A stretch of DNA of 6,685 bases from Arenicella sp. (GCA_023299895.1 JALZWI010000287.1:1-6685); one strand, 5' to 3'; numbered from the stretch's first letter, positions 1-6,555 are shown. Program-made: numbers and translations. The notes: generated from the letters alone by a model not told the origin.

Positions 1-175
1 TAGTTTTATTATTTAATATATTATAATCAGCATTTGTCAATTTACCATAGCCGCAACCCATTTGATTAGCCTGCTCATACGTTATGATTGAGAGGTATTG
101 ATCAGAATAGTATTTTTTACGTCTATTTTTTGTGGCTTCAACCTGCGTTAAAAATCGTAGTGCACACCAATCCAT
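1..175 (-). CDS. Possible partial CDS running off the left edge, unknown
   Basis: From an ATG at 175 the minus strand stays open to the window edge (58 codons visible). The frame is open even further upstream, back to a TAG near 224. The visible protein starts MDWCALRFLTQVEATKNRRK and continues with a Tyr-rich stretch and a MGCGYGKL segment around residues 43-50. I do not recognise the family. It lies on the same strand as the SnoaL-like gene, 72 bases after that gene's stop, so it could be a third gene of the same transcript. Against it: there is no Shine-Dalgarno sequence before the ATG, the start lies inside a hairpin (160-184), and an open run of this length could occur by chance in AT-rich DNA. 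It may also be a gene fragment. Confidence 0.3.
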   Translation of the reverse strand, partial: MDWCALRFLTQVEATKNRRKKYYSDQYLSIITYEQANQMGCGYGKLTNADYNILNNKT

Positions 176-184
176 GGTGTGCGC
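160..184 (-). terminator. Hairpin, possible weak terminator after the SnoaL-like gene
   Basis: GCACACCA (162-169) and TGGTGTGC (175-182) are perfect 8-bp arms around a 5-nt loop; G160/C184 can extend the stem across one mismatch on the minus strand. On the minus strand a run of five T (154-150) follows, but seven bases beyond the core stem, which is far for a classical intrinsic terminator. It lies 64-88 bases downstream of the SnoaL-like stop. If the open frame starting at 175 is real, the hairpin would bury its start codon, so the two readings compete. Confidence 0.35.
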
Positions 185-191
185 ATACTGC

Positions 192-224
192 CAGCTAGCT
201 ACTAGAATCGGGCCGATCTAGCTG
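192..224. repeat. Nested inverted repeat downstream of the SnoaL-like gene
   Basis: Outer arms CAGCTAG (192-198) and CTAGCTG (218-224) enclose inner arms ATCGG (207-211) and CCGAT (213-217), with an unpaired segment on one side. It begins 23 bases past the stop of the gene that ends at 248. No T-run follows on either strand, so it is better described as a 3'-UTR structure or REP-like element than as a terminator. The function is unknown. Confidence 0.35.
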
Positions 225-247
225 TATTGAGAGGCACGTAATAGTAC

Positions 248-769
248 TTATTCTGTGGTGCTAAATACACGCGTGAACTGTCGCTCAGAAATCTTCCAAC
301 CTTCACTGGTTAACACGTATTTATCAATATATTTACCGATAACATTTGGGCCGTTTACTGGAAATATTTCGCCTTCCTCGAGGGGTTGCTCCGGCGTTAC
401 TGAGTAAACAGCCGCGTAATGAACGCCTGTTGCGTTATTTGCATCAATAATATCAACATGACTGGACGACATCATGTGCATAGACAAGCCTGTTGTTTCA
501 TGCTCTTCGATACGCTTTGCTATTGCCTCACGACCTTGGTATACCTCACCACGAAACATAAATTTACCATCTTCAGCAAACACATTGGCATGACCTTCTG
601 GCTGTAAAATATCTCGATAATACCCGTAGTCATCGACCAATTGTTTTATTTCAGATTTAATTTCCTGAGCTTGTTGATGAGTAAGCTCGGCAGCGAAACT
701 GGTATTAACACTAATTAAAATTAGACTTATTACCGTAAGCATATTTATTATTTGTTGTTTGATTTTCAT
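248..769 (-). CDS. Exported SnoaL-like (NTF2-fold) protein
   Basis: This is a 173-residue protein. Residues 1-26 form a signal peptide (basic MKIK start, hydrophobic core LTVISLILI, cleavage near SFA-A), so it should act in the periplasm or outside the cell. Residues about 36-170 read as a single SnoaL-like/NTF2-fold domain: YGYYRD near 48-53, then FAEDGKF (64-70), GREAI (79-83), the HMMSSSHVDI strand (98-107), ATGVHY (113-118), GKYIDKYV (145-152) and GWKISERQFTRVF (157-169). Family members include polyketide cyclases, steroid isomerases, dehydratases and many non-catalytic ligand binders, so no substrate can be assigned; an exported member is less usual than a cytoplasmic one. The start is supported by AGAGGA (776-781), six bases before the ATG. 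It lies 96 bases downstream of the DUF6152-type gene on the same strand, probably in one transcript. Confidence 0.85.
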   Translation of the reverse strand: MKIKQQIINMLTVISLILISVNTSFAAELTHQQAQEIKSEIKQLVDDYGYYRDILQPEGHANVFAEDGKFMFRGEVYQGREAIAKRIEEHETTGLSMHMMSSSHVDIIDANNATGVHYAAVYSVTPEQPLEEGEIFPVNGPNVIGKYIDKYVLTSEGWKISERQFTRVFSTTE

Positions 770-865
770 ACTTTATCCTCTGAATGGGTATTATTATTAG
801 ATATAAATAATAGCTGAATACAATCCGAAACAGCACATCTTTGCTTTAGCTATTAATTATTATTG

Positions 866-1915
866 TTATTCTACCGAACGGTCATCACATTTGTAAGGCT
901 CATAAGGGTAATCAGCTAAATAAACAATTTGCTCACCAGTTATTACTTCACCCTCTTGCCAATAATCTAGGTCATACGCTGTATATGACCTAACTAAACC
1001 CATTTCGTCATTTAATGAGAAGCGCTCAACAGTTCGATAACTAGTGCTGTGTACATTGCCACGATAGGCGCCTTCAGTAAAACCAACAGTATCAACAACC
1101 AGCACGCTATCTTCCCACTTACCAATAGAATGACCAGCCCAGGAAGGCACAATGTTCTCAGGATGTTCGGGCTTATTCATATGAATGGTGCGAACGGTAT
1201 CCATAAAACCATACATCAAAACAATTTTATCCTCTTCTTGGACAATACGATTAGATGGCTGGTCGAATATCCAGTCTAAGAAAAAATCTCTAGGCGTGCA
1301 ATCTAAACGACCTGTAACATTATCATCTTCCGATGTCGTTAATCTCTGTAATGCGCGTTGACCTTCTTCGGTAAATTGCACTGCTGCACCACGGCCACCG
1401 CCCATTGCCATCCCCATTGCATCAGGACCACTAATCGCACCAACAAGACGCTGCGTCGCAGCCCAATCACCACCAATGTAGGAATCACCCCAACTGGTTA
1501 ATTTGGCTCTTTCTTTTTCAGGTTCAAGCTGATTTTCTTCAATTTGAGCATAACGCTCAATTGGAGGACCACCATTAAATGAAATAGTTTCAACATAGCA
1601 ACCCAGTGGGTCCGCGCGCGCGGCAACACCAACGATATCAACGTCGATGCCATTGGCAAACATTTCTTTGGTCCAACCAGAACGTCTCATCACTGAAGAA
1701 GCTCGAAGTTCGCAGTTCCAAGTTTCTGTTTGCCCATCATCACTAGTCACATCCACATAAACATAAGCATGCGGATTAACAAATGCAACATCTGATATAA
1801 CGCCTTTTACTTGGATTATTTTGCTGGCATCAAATTGGCCAGCTGTGCCGTGATGTGCATAAGTCAATAAAGGCATTAATGCGAATGCCACAAGAGTGAT
1901 TATCGATTTTTTCAT
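866..1915 (-). CDS. Exported DUF6152-type protein with C-terminal GHSIGKWE domain
   Basis: This is a 349-residue secreted protein of unknown function. The signal peptide spans residues 1-20 (cleavage TYA-HHG), so the mature protein starts with His-His, as is common in this family. Residues 21-115 match the DUF6152 pattern: QVKGVISDVAFVNPHAYVYV (35-54), WNCEL and RRSGWT, then DPLGCYVETISFNGG (102-116). Residues about 120-180 are a linker with a Met/Gly-rich patch (MGMAMGGGRG, 167-176). The C-terminal part (about 200-349) carries DCTPRDFF, a VRTIHM strand and the motif PSWAGHSIGKWEDSVLVVDT (257-276), known from many exported proteins of proteobacteria and Acidobacteria, but with no established activity. 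The four mature Cys (68, 106, 206, 343) could form disulfides. The SD is weak (AAGAGA, nine bases upstream). It is the first gene of a probable two-gene operon with the SnoaL-like gene. Confidence 0.82.
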   Translation of the reverse strand: MKKSIITLVAFALMPLLTYAHHGTAGQFDASKIIQVKGVISDVAFVNPHAYVYVDVTSDDGQTETWNCELRASSVMRRSGWTKEMFANGIDVDIVGVAARADPLGCYVETISFNGGPPIERYAQIEENQLEPEKERAKLTSWGDSYIGGDWAATQRLVGAISGPDAMGMAMGGGRGAAVQFTEEGQRALQRLTTSEDDNVTGRLDCTPRDFFLDWIFDQPSNRIVQEEDKIVLMYGFMDTVRTIHMNKPEHPENIVPSWAGHSIGKWEDSVLVVDTVGFTEGAYRGNVHSTSYRTVERFSLNDEMGLVRSYTAYDLDYWQEGEVITGEQIVYLADYPYEPYKCDDRSVE

Positions 1916-2242
1916 TTCTTTAGATCTCTTAATATTAATTATTTACCAAAACTGCCAGCAAGATAGTTCTTTAATGTTTTTCGCTTTCTTCGACACTGCC
2001 ACTTACAGTTTCTTGAGTTACCCTGCCAATTTAACTATCTATCCATTTTTTCAACATTAAAATATATATAGGCAAGTGGCTTTACTAATTTCAACTCTGT
2101 TATAGTACCAGACAAATCAACTTTTTTATCTTACCAAAATGTGGGTTCGACGAATGGTGAGCATGAATAATGTGAACAGATTTTTTATTTAAAAATATTG
2201 GGTTACTAACAAAAAATAATATAATAATATTGGGAGACAATA
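1916..2242. other. Divergent intergenic region, promoter-bearing
   Basis: This 327-base non-coding stretch lies between two divergent genes, so it must hold promoters for both, but I see no convincing sigma-70 pair. The hexamer CTGCCA occurs three times (1952-1957, 1996-2001, 2023-2028), and AGATAGTT (1961-1968) is the inverse of AACTATCT (2033-2040). The last 30 bases before the plus-strand gene are extremely AT-rich and are followed by GGGAG (2232-2236), six bases before its ATG. No RNA gene, and no small ORF with a ribosome binding site, was found. Confidence 0.6.
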
Positions 2243-2830
2243 ATGATACGAATTTTACTTATGTCAGGCATATTTGCATTGACAATTAATACCGCATCGG
2301 CACAAATGGGCGGAATGGGCGCGGCGACACCAACTCCAGAAGTTGATGGTGAAACTTGGATATGGGAGATACCTGAAAAATGGTACCCATTCAGTAAATC
2401 ATCAGAGCTCAAGAATGATGTTTTTATTTTCCCTACCGGCCAAAAACCGGAAAAATGGAAACAAATGATTCAATTCGAAGAGTTCACGTCTACTTTAGGG
2501 GTCACTCAAGCAAGTCAAGTCTATGACTTAAAAACAAAAAATCTAAAGGACTGCACGCTCGAAACAATTCGAGAGAACGACGAAAAAGGCTATTCTACGA
2601 TCCAATGGTCTGAAAGCTGCCCGGTCGACGATGAGATATCTGTAACGCTAAGAAAAGCCACAGTAGGCAACGATAGGTTATATCTAGCGAGTAAAGTTTG
2701 GAAATCTGAACCAAAAGAAAGCGAAATGGAAAAGTGGCTAGCTTTCCTTGGCCAAACCTATGTATGCGATGGCACTCAGGAGCATGATTGCACACCACAA
2801 CGAGCACGTGGTGGTGGTGGTGGAAGATAG
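2243..2830 (+). CDS. Exported 195-residue protein of unknown function, Gly-rich C-terminus
   Basis: I do not recognise the family. Residues 1-20 are a clear signal peptide (MIRILLM, hydrophobic core, cleavage after ASA), so the protein is exported. The mature N-terminus is Met/Gly-rich (QMGGMGAATPTPE). The body (36-172) is a mixed polar domain with Trp-rich segments: ETWIWEIPEKWYPF (37-50), FIFPTGQKPEKWKQMIQFEE (61-80) and EMEKWLAFLGQTYVC (161-175). Four Cys (104, 126, 175, 183) could give two disulfides in the periplasm. The tail is RARGGGGGR, encoded by four GGT codons and one GGA. GGGAG six bases upstream fixes the start at the ATG. It appears to be monocistronic: divergent from the DUF6152 gene and closed by a strong terminator 20 bases after the stop. 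A small envelope or stress protein is conceivable, but nothing in the sequence shows it. Confidence 0.8.
   Translation: MIRILLMSGIFALTINTASAQMGGMGAATPTPEVDGETWIWEIPEKWYPFSKSSELKNDVFIFPTGQKPEKWKQMIQFEEFTSTLGVTQASQVYDLKTKNLKDCTLETIRENDEKGYSTIQWSESCPVDDEISVTLRKATVGNDRLYLASKVWKSEPKESEMEKWLAFLGQTYVCDGTQEHDCTPQRARGGGGGR
2808..2823 (+). repeat. GTG trinucleotide repeat in the 3' end of a coding region
   Basis: Five GTG units in a row plus one base encode the glycine run near the C-terminus of the exported 195-residue protein. The unit length is three, so slippage would change the number of glycines without shifting the frame. Confidence 0.7.
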
Positions 2831-2849
2831 TCATTCCTACTCAAATATC

Positions 2850-2891
2850 AAAAAAGGTGGTTGTTTATTAGTATAAACAACCACCTTTTTT
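2850..2891. terminator. Strong bidirectional intrinsic terminator
   Basis: GGTGGTTGTTTAT (2856-2868) pairs perfectly with ATAAACAACCACC (2873-2885) around a TAGT loop (2869-2872). The stem is flanked by A6 (2850-2855) and T6 (2886-2891), which extend it to 19 bp and provide a U-tract on both strands. It starts 19 bases after the stop of the plus-strand exported protein. It can also catch minus-strand transcripts from the large fusion gene that ends at 3188, since the two genes converge here. Confidence 0.92.
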
Positions 2892-2990
2892 GCATGGACT
2901 TATAAACTCTGACTAGTTCGTAATCATGCCTATCTTAGATAGATAATAATAAAAAAATACGATTTTTTGATATCTGATTACCTTCAACTA
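2892..2990. other. Intergenic stretch with no recognisable feature
   Basis: These are the roughly 100 bases between the bidirectional terminator and the transposase relic. They are AT-rich, with short A and T runs near 2950-2968. I see no ORF with a ribosome binding site, no tRNA-like structure and no direct repeat that would mark the end of an insertion element. Confidence 0.4.
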
Positions 2991-3167
2991 TTAATCTTTG
3001 GCGCGACGTGATTGACTTGAATTTCTGAGTTGCCGACCATCACTCCTCCATTGTTCTACCTGCTGGATTACTTCAAAGCAGTAATAGTTCACATTTAAAT
3101 CATGGTTGCGCAAACCATGCAACCCTTTGCAAAATATGTTCCGTCTTAAAACCAATGTCGACCGGTT
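2991..3167 (-). pseudogene. Remnant of IS3-family transposase (OrfB 3' end)
   Basis: This 58-codon open stretch on the minus strand has no usable start codon. Its translation keeps the spacing of the IS3-family OrfB C-terminus, which in intact copies reads roughly DNAFIESFNG-LR-ECLN--WF---IE-WR-DYN--RPHSSL. Here I see N-x-F at residues 10-12, then CKG-L-HG, LRN (19-21), LNVNYY (24-29), EQWRSD (38-43) and Q-x-R-x-SS (46-51). A neighbouring frame just upstream (about 3162-3133) reads DIGFKTEH, resembling the DF..G.KPTDN block, which implies a frameshift. The catalytic Glu of FIESFNG is Lys here and two residues are missing in the middle. The rest of the element is gone, so it is a dead fragment. 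The assignment rests on family knowledge and by-eye alignment only. Confidence 0.5.
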
Positions 3168-3187
3168 TTATAGATCAAAATCCTAAA

Positions 3188-6100
3188 TCATAACTGTGTC
3201 ACAAGGTCCCTATATCTAACATTTGAGCTCTTTAATTTTTCAAATCTTTTGCCAGTGCCTACTGAGTTTGCCTCTAGGTAGTCAATAACCTGATCTATTT
3301 GAGTCGCATAGCCTGTCATTGAGCCTATTTCTTGTGCATTCATAGACGAATAGCCATCAAGAACGTCCTCCACTTCATTTGTAGCTAGATAACTGAGCTG
3401 CGCAGCTGTTTCAGCCATTTTCGCGATATCCTCGGCAATTAGTGCAGCTCTTAAACGCATTGAATAAAGGTCCACGTCTGAAGAAAAAACGATCGCGCTA
3501 TCAATTAGGCTAATCGCTTCGTTTGCCATTTTTGGCTGCAGTCCTGGTGTTGTGACTTTATTGCGCCAATCAACACGTAACTTAACACTCATTTGATACC
3601 AAAGATCTGATGGCAGCACAGTTGCCAACTGTGCATCAAGGTTAGCAACCTCATTAAAGTCATTATTAGTGGAGGCTAACCGAGCCTTATAGGTTGCCTC
3701 TGCGCTTCCTGTTAATAATGCAAACTGTTGCTCAACATAATCAGGAACTGTTGTTCCATTTTTTAAATTAGTAAACCATTGCTCTAATAAAATATATCGA
3801 GCCTGTTGATTGTCTGGATCAGCCACCAGAGACTGCAATAAATTTTTCTGAGATTCTTGCGTATAACCCTGAGCATGCTGCTTTAACCCAATCATAGCCA
3901 ATGATTGCGGGTTGCCAATATCAGTCAAATTATCAGCGATATCGGTCACACGTTGAGTTAGATTCATATTCTCTAGGCGTTTAGACATGTACATAAAATT
4001 CAATCGGTCTGTGAAATTCGTGCGTATTTCACTTTCTTCTTGAATTAAAGGATCATAGCCAGAAATTGCTTTAGCCAAACGCGTTCCAGATAAGGTTTCA
4101 TTACGATCCATCGCACGTGCTGACCGAGTTGCCATAATATTATCATTATCAGTAATAATTTGAGCATCACCGGCAAAGGCTTCAACATTCGGCTGATCCA
4201 TAGCCAAAGCTACAACTAAGTCCTCAACAGAGCCAACGCCTTTCTCTAAATAACCTAAGGCATCATCACTTAACGGTCGGCCAGTAGCAAACATGTCTTG
4301 TTCTACGTTAAACGGCTGATCCGATCCAAGAAAAAACAACACCTCTTGAGTCCACTGATAAACTATCACATTTGGAAACACATCCAGCATGGTGGCGCAT
4401 AAACTACGTAATAAATCCTCATTAACAAATTGCGAGTTCATCCATTGTAAGTAAACACCATCATCGGTCAGATGTTCGTGGGCAAGAGACATAAACTCGC
4501 GAGTATATAGGTGTGATGCGCCTGCCGTCCAAGGGTGTGATGGCTGAGAAACGATTGCGTCATAGCGCTTATTGGTTAACGTTAATGCACTGCGTGCATC
4601 ATTAATAATGATATTCACACGCGGATCATCGAGAGGATCTTTACTTCGATCGTCACCAATCGACTGATTGGCTTTTAAGACTTGTGGCTCTAACTCAATC
4701 ACATCAACAGATTTCACCGACTCTGGCACGCCCTCTACGGCAATACCTCCGCCTAAACCAACAATCAACATATCTTCTATATCTGGCCGCGCTAACACTG
4801 GCATGGTCGATAACATACGTTGATTATGCGGAATTGGTGGCGAACCTTTAAGATGCGCAGATGCTTCTGGCAAACCATTGGTGCGCAAATTGAGATATCC
4901 ACCGTCCTCAATAATAACAACAGTTGCAGAACGCCCAACTTCATAATAGCGAATATCACCAGTAAATAAAGGATAGACCGTTGATGATCGTAAGACGTCT
5001 TCTGGCATCTTTGGTTGATACCAAATGAATATACCAATTACGAGTAAACCTGTAACAAGTACCCACGGATAAGACGGTTGATATTTTGTCGGAGTAACAT
5101 GTTTGGATGATTTCTTAATAAGCACAGCAGCTGCAAACGCCAATAAGACATTAATCAACACCGCTAACTTTATCGCGCCTTCGTATTTAAGAATTGGAAT
5201 TAAGAAGAATGCCGCGACCGCTGCACCAACAATTGCACCCACTGTATTCCATGCATAGACACGCGCTGAAGATGAGCTTGCGTCCGCTTTATCAAGCGCA
5301 AGAATTCGAACCGCAAGCGGAAATGTTGCGCCAATAAATATAGTCGCGGGCAACAAGATCAATATAGCTAGCAGTACATTACCCTGCAGACCACCTTGAT
5401 CAGGCAATAATGATGGTAATAATTGATAAATTAAAATCGAAGTAAAAGCGATGCCACATTGCACAACAATAAATAACCACGTTGCCTGCCGTCGTGTTTT
5501 AGCAAAGCGTGATGCCACTGCACTGCCGATAGCAATACCACTTAAAAAACCAGCTAACATGGTTGAAAATGCCGTAATACTACCGCCTAAAACATGACCT
5601 AATAATCTCGTCCACAGAACCTCATAGATAAATGAATTAGCGCCTGAGAGTAACATGATTGGCAAAATCCAAAGGCGACGCAATGGTCTCGATTGTTTGT
5701 CATCAATTATTTCATCGTCACTTAACTGGGTATTTTTTGACAGTGCTGTATGGTCAATTGATTTAGCGATCCATGCAGCGATGAAAAAGACTAAAAGGTT
5801 GATCGCTGCACCAACATAAACGGTGCCATTCAAACCCAGCAAAGGTAATAAAACAAAACCTGCAACGACCGTGCCGCCAATCGCGCCGAATGTATTCGTG
5901 GCGTACAACAAACCTACTCGCGAACCTATCTGTTCTTTTGATTGCACCACATATTTGGTTAGCAACGGTAGTGTTGCTCCCATAAAAGTAGTTGGAATCG
6001 CAAGTACAATAAAAGCCATTACAAAATAGAAAAAAGACTGACCTAAGCCACTTGCATCAACAGGCTCAGGCTGGTCACCGAATGCGCTGATATAGAGTAG

Positions 6101-6418
6101 ACTGGCAAGCTTTAGCAATAATGGTACCGCTAAGGCGGCTAACGCAATACCCCCTTCAAGTACACCGTAAAATAATACCGGTCGAGTGACGCGATCGGTC
6201 AAGCGAGCTGCAATGCTTGCTCCTAAAGCCAAACCGCCCATATAAGCAGAAAGTACCGCAGCCACGGCCAACTCGGAGGTGCCAAAAACAAGTGAAAACT
6301 GGCGCATCCAAGCGGTCTGATACAACAAGGCTGCAAAGCCAGATAAAATAAAACATGCAACTACGCCGAATAAAATAAAAGGTTGAGATTGTACTGAGTT
6401 TTGATTAGTTTGGTTCAT
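3188..6418 (-). CDS. Fused MFS-like transporter / spermidine-synthase-like protein with TPR-like tail
   Basis: This is a 1076-residue inner-membrane protein. Residues about 13-465 carry some 13 predicted TM helices. Two halves repeat: SGFAALLYQTAWMRQ (26-40) matches SGANSFIYEVLWTR (258-271), FMGATLPL (145-152) matches FIGATFPL (361-368), and YATNTFGAIGG (172-182) matches YAWNTVGAIVG (388-398). After a last TM (about 452-467), residues about 485-760 form a spermidine-synthase-like Rossmann domain: RTNGLPEAS (512-520), GLGGG (554-558), IELEP (574-578), NDARSAL (606-612), YDAIVSQPSHPWTAG (619-633) and ITDNDN. The usual catalytic Asp of polyamine synthases (VDSSDP-type) is absent, as in other fused MFS/synthase proteins, so polyamine synthesis should not be assumed. 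Residues about 830-1050 are helical and TPR-like (LLQSLVADPDNQQARYILLE). No SD precedes the ATG, but an in-frame TAG nine codons upstream excludes a long extension. Confidence 0.88.
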   Translation of the reverse strand: MNQTNQNSVQSQPFILFGVVACFILSGFAALLYQTAWMRQFSLVFGTSELAVAAVLSAYMGGLALGASIAARLTDRVTRPVLFYGVLEGGIALAALAVPLLLKLASLLYISAFGDQPEPVDASGLGQSFFYFVMAFIVLAIPTTFMGATLPLLTKYVVQSKEQIGSRVGLLYATNTFGAIGGTVVAGFVLLPLLGLNGTVYVGAAINLLVFFIAAWIAKSIDHTALSKNTQLSDDEIIDDKQSRPLRRLWILPIMLLSGANSFIYEVLWTRLLGHVLGGSITAFSTMLAGFLSGIAIGSAVASRFAKTRRQATWLFIVVQCGIAFTSILIYQLLPSLLPDQGGLQGNVLLAILILLPATIFIGATFPLAVRILALDKADASSSSARVYAWNTVGAIVGAAVAAFFLIPILKYEGAIKLAVLINVLLAFAAAVLIKKSSKHVTPTKYQPSYPWVLVTGLLVIGIFIWYQPKMPEDVLRSSTVYPLFTGDIRYYEVGRSATVVIIEDGGYLNLRTNGLPEASAHLKGSPPIPHNQRMLSTMPVLARPDIEDMLIVGLGGGIAVEGVPESVKSVDVIELEPQVLKANQSIGDDRSKDPLDDPRVNIIINDARSALTLTNKRYDAIVSQPSHPWTAGASHLYTREFMSLAHEHLTDDGVYLQWMNSQFVNEDLLRSLCATMLDVFPNVIVYQWTQEVLFFLGSDQPFNVEQDMFATGRPLSDDALGYLEKGVGSVEDLVVALAMDQPNVEAFAGDAQIITDNDNIMATRSARAMDRNETLSGTRLAKAISGYDPLIQEESEIRTNFTDRLNFMYMSKRLENMNLTQRVTDIADNLTDIGNPQSLAMIGLKQHAQGYTQESQKNLLQSLVADPDNQQARYILLEQWFTNLKNGTTVPDYVEQQFALLTGSAEATYKARLASTNNDFNEVANLDAQLATVLPSDLWYQMSVKLRVDWRNKVTTPGLQPKMANEAISLIDSAIVFSSDVDLYSMRLRAALIAEDIAKMAETAAQLSYLATNEVEDVLDGYSSMNAQEIGSMTGYATQIDQVIDYLEANSVGTGKRFEKLKSSNVRYRDLVTQL

Positions 6419-6502
6419 TGGTTGTGACAGCTTGCGGCTTTTCTATTATTAGTATTTACGCCAGACTATGCATCTTTCTAGGCAAAGTAAGAGGGCATGC
6501 GA

Positions 6503-6523
6503 GCTTTGTAGAGCCTACAAAGC
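6503..6523. repeat. Perfect 9-bp inverted repeat upstream of the fusion gene
   Basis: GCTTTGTAG (6503-6511) and CTACAAAGC (6515-6523) are perfect arms around a 3-nt loop. The repeat lies 33 bases after the stop of the 37-codon small gene and 85 bases before the start of the fusion gene, in minus-strand order. No T-run follows on either strand, so an intrinsic terminator is unlikely unless it is partial. An operator, an mRNA-stabilising hairpin or an attenuator are the alternatives. Confidence 0.55.
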
Positions 6524-6555
6524 AGTATGTAACAAGTTTATTTAGTGTTTGACGA

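Noticed and set aside
2160..2194. Short plus-strand peptide MVSMNNVNRFFI and its longer 17-codon form upstream of the exported-protein gene
   Set aside because: No ribosome binding site, very short, and in a promoter region; no reason to call it a leader peptide.
2198..2225. Possible sigma-70 promoter, TTGGGT, 16-base spacer, TATAAT, upstream of the 195-residue gene
   Set aside because: The start of transcription would fall at the Shine-Dalgarno sequence itself, leaving a leader of about ten bases. The TATAAT lies in a TAA/TAT-rich run where such hexamers are expected by chance.
3101..3119. Perfect 7-bp inverted repeat CATGGTT/AACCATG
   Set aside because: It lies inside the transposase relic and has no U-tract on either strand; most likely incidental to the old coding sequence.
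3147..3170. TAAAACC/GGTTTTA hairpin just after the stop of the fusion gene
   Set aside because: Seven AT-rich pairs around a 10-nt loop with no proper T-run. The strong terminator at 2850-2891 is the better candidate for ending this transcript.
4792..5037. Overlapping 81-codon minus-strand frame inside the fusion gene
   Set aside because: It lies wholly within the coding region of the 1076-residue protein in another frame, and has no domain, RBS or plausible composition.
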